This document shows positions 36,016-44,599 of a stretch of 64,000 nt of DNA, piece after piece. The position numbers were made by a program, and so were the translations under genes. The first letter of the stretch is position 1. Each line of letters begins with the position of its first letter. Below the pieces are notes generated by a model. That model was not told where the DNA came from and made no database searches. It saw only the letters and a program-made list of their open reading frames with translations. This stretch comes from MPNP01 sp965215545. Lineage in GTDB: Bacteria > Pseudomonadota > Alphaproteobacteria > Rhodobacterales > Rhodobacteraceae. The stretch spans positions 2,542,001 through 2,606,000 of the forward strand of contig OZ244066.1 of NCBI GenBank assembly GCA_965215545.1. Reading direction: 5' to 3'.

Positions 36016-36027
36016 TGTCAATTGACA
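36016..36027. promoter_or_regulatory. 12-bp palindrome in the GST-metZ intergenic region
   Basis: TGTCAATTGACA is a perfect 12-base inverted repeat in the divergent spacer, 62 bases before metZ. Size and placement suit a dimeric regulator. No known site is matched with confidence. Confidence 0.35.
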
Positions 36028-36088
36028 GCCGGGGCCGGTCCAGCAACGGAGGAGACCATGACTGCGCTGTCACCGCCAGGATCCATGC

Positions 36089-37336
36089 ATGCCGCGTAAG
36101 CAGACAATGGCCACCCGGGCCGTGCAGGCCGGGATTCTGCGCAGTCAATTCGGGGAGACGGCCGAGGGGCTCTTCCTGACCCAGGGCTACACCTACGACT
36201 CGGCCGAACAGGCCGAGGGGCGCTTTGCCCGTCCCGGCGACCATGATTTTTCCTACAGCCGCTATGGCAATCCAACCGTGCGCATGTTCGAGGAGCGCCT
36301 TGCCGCCGTCCAGGGCACCGAGGATGCCTTCGCCACGGCATCCGGCATGGCAGCGGTCAGTTCAACCCTGCTCTCCCTCGTCAAGGCGGGCGATCGGGTG
36401 GTGGCCGCCCGCACATTGTTTGGATCCTGTCTCTACATCCTCGACCAGGTTCTCCCGCGCTTCGGTGTGGAGGTTGTTTTCGTGGATGGCACGGATCCCG
36501 ATCAATGGGCCGCAGCCCTGGCCACCGAGACACAGGTTGTCTTTGTGGAAGCCGTGGCCAATCCGACCCTCGACATCATCGATGTGCCGGCCGTTCGGGC
36601 CCTGGCCCGGGACGCGGGGGCCACCCTGGTGGTCGACAATGCCCTCATCACGCCCCTCTTCTATGCCGGGATCGAGACACTCGCCGATGTGTTGATCTAT
36701 TCGGCCACCAAACACATCGATGGTCAGGGGCGCTGTCTCGGCGGGGTGGTGCTGGGATCCAGGGCCTTCATCCGCGAGACCTTCGAGCCGTTCCACAAGC
36801 ACATGGGCGGTGCCCTGTCGCCCTTCAATGCCTGGGTGTTGCTCAAGGGGCTCGAGACACTTCCCATCCGCTGTCGCGAACAGGCCAGGAGTGCCCTCAC
36901 CATTGCCACCGCACTCGCATCATCTCCCCTGATCGAACGCATCGTCTATCCGACGCTGGCCGGTCACCCCCAGGCACGGCTGGCTGCCCGGCATCTCACG
37001 GCTGGCGGGACGGTCCTGACACTTGCATTCAGGGGTGGCAAGACCGCGGCCTTTGACTTCATCAACCGCCTGCAGCTGATCAGGATCTCGAACAATTTTG
37101 GTGATGCCAAGTCATTGGTCACCCACCCGGCCACCACCACCCACCAGCGGATCGGTGCCGAACACCGGGCCAGGCTCGGCATCACCGACGGTCTTGTGCG
37201 CCTGTCGGTCGGGCTCGAGGATCCCGATGATCTCCTCGCCGACATCCGCGGGGCACTCGGCGCGGCCCACGGTCGAGTTCAGAGTCACCGCCCTCACGCA
37301 TGGGATGCCCTCCACGAGCGGTCATCGGCGGATTGA
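36089..37336 (+). CDS. metZ: O-succinylhomoserine sulfhydrylase
   Basis: A 415-residue PLP enzyme of the Cys/Met-metabolism family. It makes homocysteine directly from an acyl-homoserine and sulfide. Visible features are FSYSRYGNPTVRMFEERLAA, the GMAAVSSTLLSL helix, VVDNALITPLF and SATKHIDGQGRCLGG, whose Lys binds PLP, and LVTHPATTTHQRI. MetZ members have this GQGR sequence after the Lys, separating them from MetB/MetC, though acyl specificity cannot be proved by eye. The C-terminus is somewhat extended. ATG 36089 follows CCAGGA. It stands alone on its strand. Confidence 0.88.
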   Translation: MPRKQTMATRAVQAGILRSQFGETAEGLFLTQGYTYDSAEQAEGRFARPGDHDFSYSRYGNPTVRMFEERLAAVQGTEDAFATASGMAAVSSTLLSLVKAGDRVVAARTLFGSCLYILDQVLPRFGVEVVFVDGTDPDQWAAALATETQVVFVEAVANPTLDIIDVPAVRALARDAGATLVVDNALITPLFYAGIETLADVLIYSATKHIDGQGRCLGGVVLGSRAFIRETFEPFHKHMGGALSPFNAWVLLKGLETLPIRCREQARSALTIATALASSPLIERIVYPTLAGHPQARLAARHLTAGGTVLTLAFRGGKTAAFDFINRLQLIRISNNFGDAKSLVTHPATTTHQRIGAEHRARLGITDGLVRLSVGLEDPDDLLADIRGALGAAHGRVQSHRPHAWDALHERSSAD

Positions 37337-37514
37337 GGTCCGGCACGACAGACCGAGGCAAATCGAATAAACGGACCGTTGATGTGACCCTGATCGATGG
37401 CAGCGGGCATGGTCAGCCTGCGTCGACACGATCCTGGCCGGGTGGACCGGACTGTTCGTCAATGGGTCCGGGCCATGGAGCCCGGTGCCATGATCAGATG
37501 GAGGGGATGATGGC

Positions 37515-38981
37515 ATGCGTGGACACGCGATAGATTACAAACCGATCGTTTACGTTCTCGGCTTCATCATTGCCGGTCTCGGCGTGGTGATGCTGTTGCC
37601 CATGGTGGCGGACATGCTGGCCGGCAATGGCCACTGGCAGACATTCGCCATCCTGGCCGGATTGACGATGCTCGTCGGGGTGGCGATGGTGCTGGCCACC
37701 CGTTCGGGCATCAATCCCGATGCCCGAACCACCTACCAGCAGACCTTCCTCATGATGACCTGCGTCTATGCCGTCGTCCCGATCTTCGGCGCCACGCCGT
37801 TTTTCTTCGGCGCGCCGGGCCTGAGTGCCATTGATGCGCTCTTCGAGGCGATTTCCGGTGTGACCACGACCGGTGCGACCGTCATGACCGGGCTGCAGGC
37901 GCAGCCGGCCGGTATCCTCCTCTGGCGTGGTCTCCTGCAGTGGATCGGCGGGATTGCCATCATCGTCATCGCCCTGTCCATCCTGCCCGGCATGCGGATC
38001 GGTGGCATGCAGGTCTTCATGCGGGACAATTATGATGCGTTTTCATCAGTCCTGCCGCGGGCCGTGGCGACAGCCCGCGACATCACCATCGTCTATCTGT
38101 TGCTCACGGTAGCCTGCACCCTGGCCTATCTGTGGTCCGGCCTCTCGATTTTCGATTCGATCGTGCATGCCATGACAACGATCGCCACGGGCGGTTTCGC
38201 CAATTACGACAGTTCATTCCAGGATCTGGGGGTCGCGCCCGAATACGTCGCCAGCATGTTCATGATCCTCGCCGGTCTGCCGTTCATCCGCTATGTCCAG
38301 CTCAATGCCGGCAATGTTCGCCCTCTCCTGCATGACACCCAGATCCACGGGTTTCTTCTCGTCATCGTGGTCATCTGCAGCGCCCTGTTCCTGTGGCAGT
38401 TCCTGGCGAGCACCGCACCGTTCGAGACCACCTTCCGCAAGTCACTGTTCAATTCCATCTCGATCCTGACGGGGACCGGATATGCCAGTGAGAATTACAA
38501 CAGCTGGGGCAGTTTTGCGGTGACAGTCATCTTTCTGGCCGGTCTCGTCGGTGGCTGTGCCGGCTCCACCTGCTGCTCGATCAAGATCTTTCGCTATCAG
38601 CTCCTGCTGGCGAGCCTGCGGGTGCAGTTCCGGCGTGTGGTCTTCCCGCATGCCCTGGTCAATGTCCGCTACCAGGGCAACAAGGTTCCGGGCTCCGTGT
38701 CCACATCGATCATGGTCTTCTTTGTCGTCTTTCTGGGGACCCTGATGGTTTCGGCCCTGCTCCTGACCATGACCGGTCTCGATTTTGTCACCGCCGTCTC
38801 CGGTGCCGCCGCCACCCTCGCCAATATCGGCCCGGGGCTGGGGGAGCAGATCGGCCCGGCGGGGAACTACCAGACGATTCCCACCATGGCCAAGATCATC
38901 CTGATTGTCACCATGGTCATGGGTCGCATGGAAATGCTGGTCATCTATGCCATCTTCAGTCGGAAATTCTGGCAGGGATGA
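37515..38981 (+). CDS. trkH: Trk-type potassium uptake channel protein TrkH
   Basis: A 488-residue integral membrane protein with about ten helices and four pore loops, seen as SGVTTTGATVMTG (about 114), MTTIATGGFANYD (about 222), ILTGTGYASEN (about 317) and AATLANIGPGLG (about 433). These repeat the K+ channel-like selectivity filter of TrkH/KtrB. It takes up K+ with the NAD-binding TrkA, not present here. GAGGGG precedes the ATG. It is of normal length, with no sign of disruption. Confidence 0.93.
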   Translation: MRGHAIDYKPIVYVLGFIIAGLGVVMLLPMVADMLAGNGHWQTFAILAGLTMLVGVAMVLATRSGINPDARTTYQQTFLMMTCVYAVVPIFGATPFFFGAPGLSAIDALFEAISGVTTTGATVMTGLQAQPAGILLWRGLLQWIGGIAIIVIALSILPGMRIGGMQVFMRDNYDAFSSVLPRAVATARDITIVYLLLTVACTLAYLWSGLSIFDSIVHAMTTIATGGFANYDSSFQDLGVAPEYVASMFMILAGLPFIRYVQLNAGNVRPLLHDTQIHGFLLVIVVICSALFLWQFLASTAPFETTFRKSLFNSISILTGTGYASENYNSWGSFAVTVIFLAGLVGGCAGSTCCSIKIFRYQLLLASLRVQFRRVVFPHALVNVRYQGNKVPGSVSTSIMVFFVVFLGTLMVSALLLTMTGLDFVTAVSGAAATLANIGPGLGEQIGPAGNYQTIPTMAKIILIVTMVMGRMEMLVIYAIFSRKFWQG

Positions 38982-39003
38982 TGGCGGACCGGATCCTGGA
39001 CCC

Positions 39004-39825
39004 ATGACCCGAATTCTCTGCCTGCCGGCCATGCCGCCGGCGGACAACCCGGATCTCCTCAACGCCGTCGAGAACCTCCTGTCCGGCGTCACAACGGCGC
39101 CCGGGGATGTCATCGTGCTGCCGGCTGTCTCCATCCGACGGGATGACCCGGGCCGGCTCCGGGCCAGCGAGGCCGGGCATCCGGTGCTCGGGGCTCTCGG
39201 ATACATTGCCCGCCGTCGCGCCTGCACGGTTGTCGTCCCGGATCTGGCTGTCCGTGATGCTGATGGGGTTCGATGCCAGCGTTCATTCGTGCTCTCGGGC
39301 ACGGGTACCATCATTGCCCGCCGCACCCTGCCGCCCCAGCGGGATGCGCATCGCAGCGAGGATCCCGAACCTGAGGTCGTCATCGCGGCAACGCCAGCCG
39401 GCCCGTTGGGACTCTGCTCGGGCCATGATCTGGCCGCCGTGCTGCAGTGCCGCCGCACTGCCCGGGCCGGGGCCGAGATTCTGCTGGTGGTTCCGACGGG
39501 GGCAGGGTGCTGTACGGCCAGTCAGTGGTCGGTTCTCAACCGGGCCCTGGCCATTGATACCAGTGCCCATGTCATTGCTCCCGCCCGGGCCGATGCGGTG
39601 GCATCTGATGATGCAATCATGTTGGCAGTCATGCTTGTCGACCCCTGGGGTCGGGTGTTGATCGAGACGCATCCGGCCCGTATGGCCACGGCCGAGGTGG
39701 ATCGGACAGCGGCAGCTCGTATCCGGGCCCAGCTGCCATTCCTCGATCAGGACCGACTCTACCGGCTTGCAGGTGGTGGGTCTGCCTCGGTCGGCACTGG
39801 CGGGTCGGCGGGCGGCGCCAGCTGA
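39004..39825 (+). CDS. nitrilase-superfamily protein lacking the catalytic triad
   Basis: The 273-residue chain matches the carbon-nitrogen hydrolase fold along its length: GDVIVLPAVSI, GTIIARRTLPP, GPLGLCSGHDL, AEILLVVPTG, LNRALAIDTSAHVIAP and LVDPWGRVL. However, the catalytic Glu (LPE) is Ala, the Lys (RKxHL) is Arg, and the Cys of GLxICYD is Gly; a Cys two residues earlier is not in place. The family's Glu-Lys-Cys chemistry should be lost, so this is probably a binding or structural pseudoenzyme. It follows trkH by 22 bases. Its Gly/Ser-rich tail overlaps a minus-strand gene by 67 bases. Confidence 0.75.
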   Translation: MTRILCLPAMPPADNPDLLNAVENLLSGVTTAPGDVIVLPAVSIRRDDPGRLRASEAGHPVLGALGYIARRRACTVVVPDLAVRDADGVRCQRSFVLSGTGTIIARRTLPPQRDAHRSEDPEPEVVIAATPAGPLGLCSGHDLAAVLQCRRTARAGAEILLVVPTGAGCCTASQWSVLNRALAIDTSAHVIAPARADAVASDDAIMLAVMLVDPWGRVLIETHPARMATAEVDRTAAARIRAQLPFLDQDRLYRLAGGGSASVGTGGSAGGAS

Positions 39826-40034
39826 TCGAGAACGGCCATGACGACCTCGTAGGTCCCATGGGCAGCAATGGTCCGTGCGTGCTGGGTCCGTTCCCGCAAC
39901 ACGGCAACGATCAGGCCGACGATCAGCAGCAGGGTCACGATGAGGATGAACAGGAACTCAAGACCCTGGAAGGGATAGATGGCCGCAACCTGCGCAAGGT
40001 CGGTCTCCCAGCTCGCCAATCCGGTGGTGGTCAT
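39759..40034 (-). CDS. small single-span membrane protein downstream of the Amt transporter
   Basis: A 91-residue protein: short polar start, one membrane helix (about 26-46, FLFILIVTLLLIVGLIVAVL), then a cytoplasmic helix and a Pro/Ala/Asp-rich tail. ATG 40034 lies 11 bases after the amt stop, so it is likely cotranscribed and may be an accessory subunit. Its last 67 bases overlap the end of the nitrilase-like gene on the opposite strand. The family is not recognised. Confidence 0.5.
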   Translation of the reverse strand: MTTTGLASWETDLAQVAAIYPFQGLEFLFILIVTLLLIVGLIVAVLRERTQHARTIAAHGTYEVVMAVLDQLAPPADPPVPTEADPPPASR

Positions 40035-40045
40035 GCCCAGATCCC

Positions 40046-41398
40046 CTATTGCTGGTCTTTGTCGATATACGTCTCGAGCGTACCGCGGAGCGAGCGGGCG
40101 GCCTGCTCGGCCTCCATGCGCCGATCCAGATCCAGCCCCAGCAGCTCGACTGCCGCGGGAATGCGCAGGAGATTGCAGCGGTGGAGGACCCATGCGGCCC
40201 CGCAGCCCGGCAGGACGCCCAGCCCGCCAACGAGGATGATGGCACCGGCCAGTTGGCCTAGCGGATTGATGGCAGCAAAGTCGGCGTAGGGGGACCCCGG
40301 ATGCCCCCAGAGCATGACTCCGCACACCACCAGCCCGAAAACCCCGGCTGCTCCATGCAGGGCGACCGTCCGCATCGCATCATCGAGACGGAAGCGACGT
40401 TCCAGTGTCTGATGGGCATGATAGGCAACCCACATGCCAAGACCACCGACCAGCAGGGCCTGCAGGGGATGATAGAGATCGTTACCGGCCGATGCCGCAG
40501 CCAGGCCGCCGATACTACCGGCCAGGGTCCAGTCCGGCTGGCCCCGCGAGACAAAATAGCCGACCAGCATGCCGCCGGCCAGGGCCATGATGAAATTCAC
40601 CGCGACGGCACTGAGGGTCGTGGGGGCCAGGTAGATCGTTGTCGTGATCAATCCCCGGGCGGTGATGGCGCTGTTGACGCTCCCGGGATTGACCAGCGGG
40701 ATGGTCCCGGCAAGGTAGAGGCCCCAGAAGCCGGCACCGGTCAACAGGAATCCCGTCACCTGCAGGGGGAGACTGGCCGGGGGAAAGGTGTTGATGTGTC
40801 CATCCTCGCCGAACTTGCCGATGCGGGGTCCAAGGATCATCAGGACCCCCAGGGCAAATCCGCCGGCGATCCCGTGAATGACCCCCGAGCCGTAGGCATC
40901 ATGATAGCCGAGCCAGTCGACCATCCAGCCAGTGTGATGCCATCCCCAGGCTGCCCCGATGACCCAGAGGATTGTGCCCAGCAGGATGACCAGAATCCAG
41001 AAGGCGCCCGATGTCAGGCGTTCAAGGACAGCCCCGGCAAAGATGAGGACGGTGAGACAGGCCAACATGAGAAAGGCAGCCCAGAGGATGCCGGAAATCG
41101 TATCAGCAAGATTCGGTGCCATCGTCTCGGAGCCGGGCATGTTGGGTCGGCCCATGTCCCACTGCAGTCCACCGGTCAGGCCCGGGCCTGTGGGCAGGGC
41201 CCAGTAGAGCCACCAGCCAAACAGGAAAAACGCCACGGCCAGGAGGGGCAGGACCAGGGCGCGTTGCATCAGGGCATCGTCGCGGTTGGCGGGCCGACAC
41301 AGGGCGACCTGCGTCATGGCGAACCCGGCACAGAGAAGCCACATCAGAAGAACCGCAAGGATATAGTACAGTTGGGTAAAGACAGTGATGATGCCCAT
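40046..41398 (-). CDS. amt: ammonium transporter (Amt family, divergent)
   Basis: A 450-residue protein with about eleven membrane helices. The pore Asp and first His are at HDAYGSGVIHGIAGG and the twin His at MRTVALHGAAGVFG, in the positions of E. coli AmtB Asp160, His168 and His318. Several other blocks diverge from typical AmtB. The C-terminal 35 residues are charged and probably cytoplasmic. ATG 41398 is chosen just before the first helix; an in-frame start 21 codons upstream would add a basic leader. No glnK lies beside it, which is unusual for amtB. Confidence 0.82.
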   Translation of the reverse strand: MGIITVFTQLYYILAVLLMWLLCAGFAMTQVALCRPANRDDALMQRALVLPLLAVAFFLFGWWLYWALPTGPGLTGGLQWDMGRPNMPGSETMAPNLADTISGILWAAFLMLACLTVLIFAGAVLERLTSGAFWILVILLGTILWVIGAAWGWHHTGWMVDWLGYHDAYGSGVIHGIAGGFALGVLMILGPRIGKFGEDGHINTFPPASLPLQVTGFLLTGAGFWGLYLAGTIPLVNPGSVNSAITARGLITTTIYLAPTTLSAVAVNFIMALAGGMLVGYFVSRGQPDWTLAGSIGGLAAASAGNDLYHPLQALLVGGLGMWVAYHAHQTLERRFRLDDAMRTVALHGAAGVFGLVVCGVMLWGHPGSPYADFAAINPLGQLAGAIILVGGLGVLPGCGAAWVLHRCNLLRIPAAVELLGLDLDRRMEAEQAARSLRGTLETYIDKDQQ

Positions 41399-41539
41399 GC
41401 CGCCAACCCCTCTTCTCCCCTCAGGGCGCACCCTGATGTCAGACGGCTTGTGGATCATCACCTGATTCGCAGCGTGCCGCCGACCACCTCGCTGGACCGG
41501 ACCTTACCCCACAGGGGGTGCTCTCACAAGTCCGGTGGG

Positions 41540-41740
41540 CTATGGACCCTTCTCATCATCGGGCCCAGCGCGGTGTTTGAGGAACAGGGCATGGGCCGAC
41601 CAGCCAAGCAGGCCCAGCACCAGAAGCCCCCAGACGGGCGAGCCGGACAGAAACTCCATGCCGGCCCAGACCAGCAGGAACCCGACAAGGACGAGCCGGC
41701 GCCAGAGGGGTTCAAAAAAGGGTCCGCCCAGATCCAGCAT
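41540..41740 (-). CDS. DUF3329-like small membrane protein
   Basis: A 66-residue protein with the pattern LDLGGPFFEPLWRRLVLV, then WAGMEFLSGSPVWGLLVLG, matching small DUF3329 proteins with two membrane helices. It lies upstream of amt on the same strand (142 bases before the chosen start) and could be cotranscribed. The role of this family is unknown. Confidence 0.65.
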   Translation of the reverse strand: MLDLGGPFFEPLWRRLVLVGFLLVWAGMEFLSGSPVWGLLVLGLLGWSAHALFLKHRAGPDDEKGP

Positions 41741-42157
41741 CAGTCATGCCAGGCTCTGGACCGCACGACATGATGACCTGCCGGTCGGTAGCGCCCGGGG
41801 TCCAGTCCCTGTGTCCGGACGTCACTCGGATCTCTTGACCCCGATACCACCGCTGTCGATGGCTTCATGGACAACTCTCCTCGGGCCCCGTTGTGGACCT
41901 GCCGGCGCCTGGCTCCATTCCCATCCGACCGGACGACGACCGGGGCCCGCCAGGGGTCTATACAATCGCCGACGGTCGGAGTTCAACGCCGTCGCGCTGA
42001 CGACCGGGCGGCCGTTGCGGTGCCGGTCCGGGAGTCGAGAGGGGCTGTGGCATGAGGAGGCCAGGGCCAGGGATCGGATCCGGGGCAGGGGGGATTGTTG
42101 AATTGCCGACAGTTGCGGTTTAACGCACGGTTTGTGGCGTTGAGGGACGGTTGGGAC
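41741..42157. other. 417-bp intergenic region, no gene recognised
   Basis: The spacer separates the minus-strand amt block from the plus-strand signalling operon, so it probably holds divergent promoters. None could be assigned, and no structured RNA is evident. Confidence 0.4.
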
Positions 42158-43372
42158 ATGTCAACACCAGAACACGATCCAACAGGCGATGCCGATCAGG
42201 CTCCGACGGCAACCGGGACCTACAACATCCTGGTTGTCGATGATGAGCCCGATCTGCAACCGCTCTTTCTGCAAAGGATGCGGCGCGAGATCCGCAACGG
42301 GCAGTACACGTTCCAGTTTGCGCTCAATGGACTTGAAGCCCTGGAGATCCTCAAGGAAGACAAATCCATCCACATCGTGCTGGCGGACATCAACATGCCC
42401 AAGATGGACGGAATTGCCCTTCTCCAGCAGGTTCCGATGGTCAACCACAGGGTACGATCGGTGGTTGTCTCGGCCTATGGCGACATGCGCAACATCCGCA
42501 AGGCCATGAATGCCGGCGCATTCGACTTCATCACCAAGCCGATTGATTTCATGGATCTCAAGGCCACGCTGGAGCGGACGATCTACCATATCGAGATGTG
42601 GCGGGAGATCGGTGTCACGGACATCCTGTCATCCATCGACACCTCGACCGGCATTGCCAGCCGGATGCAGATGGCCGTGCTGCCCCGGCACATCCCCAGG
42701 GGACTCAATTACAAACTGGCTGGAACCATGGAACCGGTCGAGGGTGTGGGTGGCGACTTCTATGATGTTGTCGTGCTGGACAACGGTCTGCTGGGCCTGG
42801 CCATTGCCGATATTTCCGACAGCGGGGTGCGGGCGGCCATCTTCATGATGACCAGCCGGTCGCTCTTCAAGGGGGCCGCGATCGGGGCCCGCGAGCCGAG
42901 CGATGTCCTGCAGGAGGTGAACAAGCGACTGGCCGCCAACAACGACGAGGGCATGTTCGTCACCATCTTCTACTGCATCTTCGATCCGTTCTCGGGTCGG
43001 GTTGATTATTCGAATGCCGGGCACTGCAATCCCCTGGTGATCCATGCGGATGGTTCCCACGAATTCCTGCCGTCCAAGGGGGGCGGGGCCCTGGGGATGG
43101 CCGATATCCTTGAATTCGAGGACCAGAAGGTGATGCTGCATGCTGGTGATCACCTGATTCTCTACACCGACGGCATCATCACGGCCGAGAACCCCGCCGG
43201 CGCTGTCCTCGGCGAGGAGGGTCTCGTGCGGGTTGTCAGGGACGTGCTTGCCACCGAGAGCAAGACGCCCGACGAGGATATCGTGGCCGCCACCCTTGCG
43301 TTCACTGGTGCAAGGGGCCAGAATGATGATATCACCTGCCTTGTGTTGCGCTATGACAATCCGATTCACTGA
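42158..43372 (+). CDS. response regulator with PP2C-type phosphatase output
   Basis: A 404-residue two-domain protein. The receiver (about 22-145) has acidic pocket VVDDEPDL, phosphoacceptor Asp in LADINMPKMDG (about 76), VSAYGD and FITKPID with the conserved Lys. A helical linker leads to a SpoIIE/PP2C domain (about 185-400) with GGDFYDVVVLDN, GLAIADISDSGVRAAIF and NDDITCLVLR, holding the metal-binding Asp residues. Such proteins dephosphorylate anti-anti-sigma factors or other Ser/Thr phosphoproteins. The stop shares one base with the next gene's ATG (TGATG). The kinase two genes downstream is the probable partner. Confidence 0.88.
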   Translation: MSTPEHDPTGDADQAPTATGTYNILVVDDEPDLQPLFLQRMRREIRNGQYTFQFALNGLEALEILKEDKSIHIVLADINMPKMDGIALLQQVPMVNHRVRSVVVSAYGDMRNIRKAMNAGAFDFITKPIDFMDLKATLERTIYHIEMWREIGVTDILSSIDTSTGIASRMQMAVLPRHIPRGLNYKLAGTMEPVEGVGGDFYDVVVLDNGLLGLAIADISDSGVRAAIFMMTSRSLFKGAAIGAREPSDVLQEVNKRLAANNDEGMFVTIFYCIFDPFSGRVDYSNAGHCNPLVIHADGSHEFLPSKGGGALGMADILEFEDQKVMLHAGDHLILYTDGIITAENPAGAVLGEEGLVRVVRDVLATESKTPDEDIVAATLAFTGARGQNDDITCLVLRYDNPIH

Positions 43373-44595
43373 TGACCGTCCCTTCACTGATCTCTGACTC
43401 CCGCATGATCCGGCTCCGTCCACGGGGCGTGGGGCAGGTGGTGGCCCTGTTGCTGGCCCTGGCGGCAACCCCGGGCCACGCCCAGGTGCCGGGGACCACG
43501 GATACGGCCATCTTTTTTGGCCAGTCGGCACCCTCGTCCGGGACGTCGGCCGATATCGGCAAGGATCTGCGCCTTGGCATCGAGGCGGCGTTCAATCAGG
43601 TCAATCTCAATGGCGGGGTCGCGGGCAAGATGCTCTATCTCCGCTATCTCGATGACAGCTACATTCCCAATCGGGCTGTGGCGAATGTCCGCAAACTGCT
43701 GGGTGACCGCCGGGGTGTCTTTGGCCTCATCGGGTCCGTCGGGGCCCCGTCAACCACCGCCATCATTCCCATCATCGAGGAGCAGGACATTCCCCTCGTG
43801 GCGCCCGTGACGGGCCTGAACACATTGCGGGACCGTTCTCTCTACCGCAATGTCATCAATGTCCGTCCCTCCTATCAGCAGGAGGCCGACACCATCGTTC
43901 GCCACCTTGCCGAGGATCGCGGCATCAAGCGCCTTGGATTGCTCTATCAGGATGACTCGTTTGGCCGGGCCGGGCTCGAGACCATCACCAGGGCAGCAGA
44001 GGCGCATGGGATCGAGCTTGTGGGGCGGGCGGCGTTTCCCCGCAACACGACAGCCGTCAAGACGGCGGTCTTTGATCTGACCCGGATCGAAGCGGAGGCC
44101 GTGGTCATCGTTGGGACCTATGAACCGATTGCCGTGGCCCTGAAATGGGCCCGGAAGATGGACTACACGCCGGTCTTCATCACGTTTTCCCAGGTGGGCA
44201 GCAATGCCCTGGCCAATGCCCTCGATGGCCTCGAGACCGAACTCTACATGACCCAGATCCTGCCGGATTTCACCATGAAAGACGACGGGACCCTGGCATC
44301 TGCCTACATGGACGCCATCGATGCCGTATGGCCCGGCACCAAATACGGTTATGTGTCCTTCGAGGGGTATCTGGCCGGTCGCGTGGCGGCCGCGGCGCTG
44401 GAACGCTGTGCGGACTCCCTCAGCCGGGCGTGTTTCGTCAACAGCTTTCATGAGAACACGTCCTTTGTTCTTGGCGATCTGCCGCTGGTCTATGATGCCA
44501 TGGACAGCCAGGGGATTGATGAATTCCATCTGACCACCTATGATCCGGTGGCCGGATTCCTGCCTGTTGCGTCACTGAACGACCGGCCCCGATAA
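43372..44595 (+). CDS. periplasmic binding protein (Peripla_BP_6/LivK-like), orphan of transport
   Basis: A 407-residue exported protein with signal peptide VGQVVALLLALAATPGHAQ and a type I binding fold: IFFGQSAPSSGTSADIGKDLRLGIEAAFN, GVFGLIGSVGAPST, GIKRLGLLYQDDSFGRAG and AVVIVGTYEPIAVALKWAR. These families bind branched-chain amino acids, amides or urea. No permease or ATPase gene is nearby. It lies between a receiver-PP2C protein and a histidine kinase, so it likely acts as a ligand sensor feeding the kinase rather than a transporter part. The ligand is unknown. Confidence 0.8.
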   Translation: MTVPSLISDSRMIRLRPRGVGQVVALLLALAATPGHAQVPGTTDTAIFFGQSAPSSGTSADIGKDLRLGIEAAFNQVNLNGGVAGKMLYLRYLDDSYIPNRAVANVRKLLGDRRGVFGLIGSVGAPSTTAIIPIIEEQDIPLVAPVTGLNTLRDRSLYRNVINVRPSYQQEADTIVRHLAEDRGIKRLGLLYQDDSFGRAGLETITRAAEAHGIELVGRAAFPRNTTAVKTAVFDLTRIEAEAVVIVGTYEPIAVALKWARKMDYTPVFITFSQVGSNALANALDGLETELYMTQILPDFTMKDDGTLASAYMDAIDAVWPGTKYGYVSFEGYLAGRVAAAALERCADSLSRACFVNSFHENTSFVLGDLPLVYDAMDSQGIDEFHLTTYDPVAGFLPVASLNDRPR

Positions 44596-44599
44596 CCCC

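Noticed and set aside
35932..36088. SAM-II riboswitch upstream of metZ
   Set aside because: Expected in some alphaproteobacteria, but the conserved pseudoknot blocks were not seen; only a short palindrome is present.
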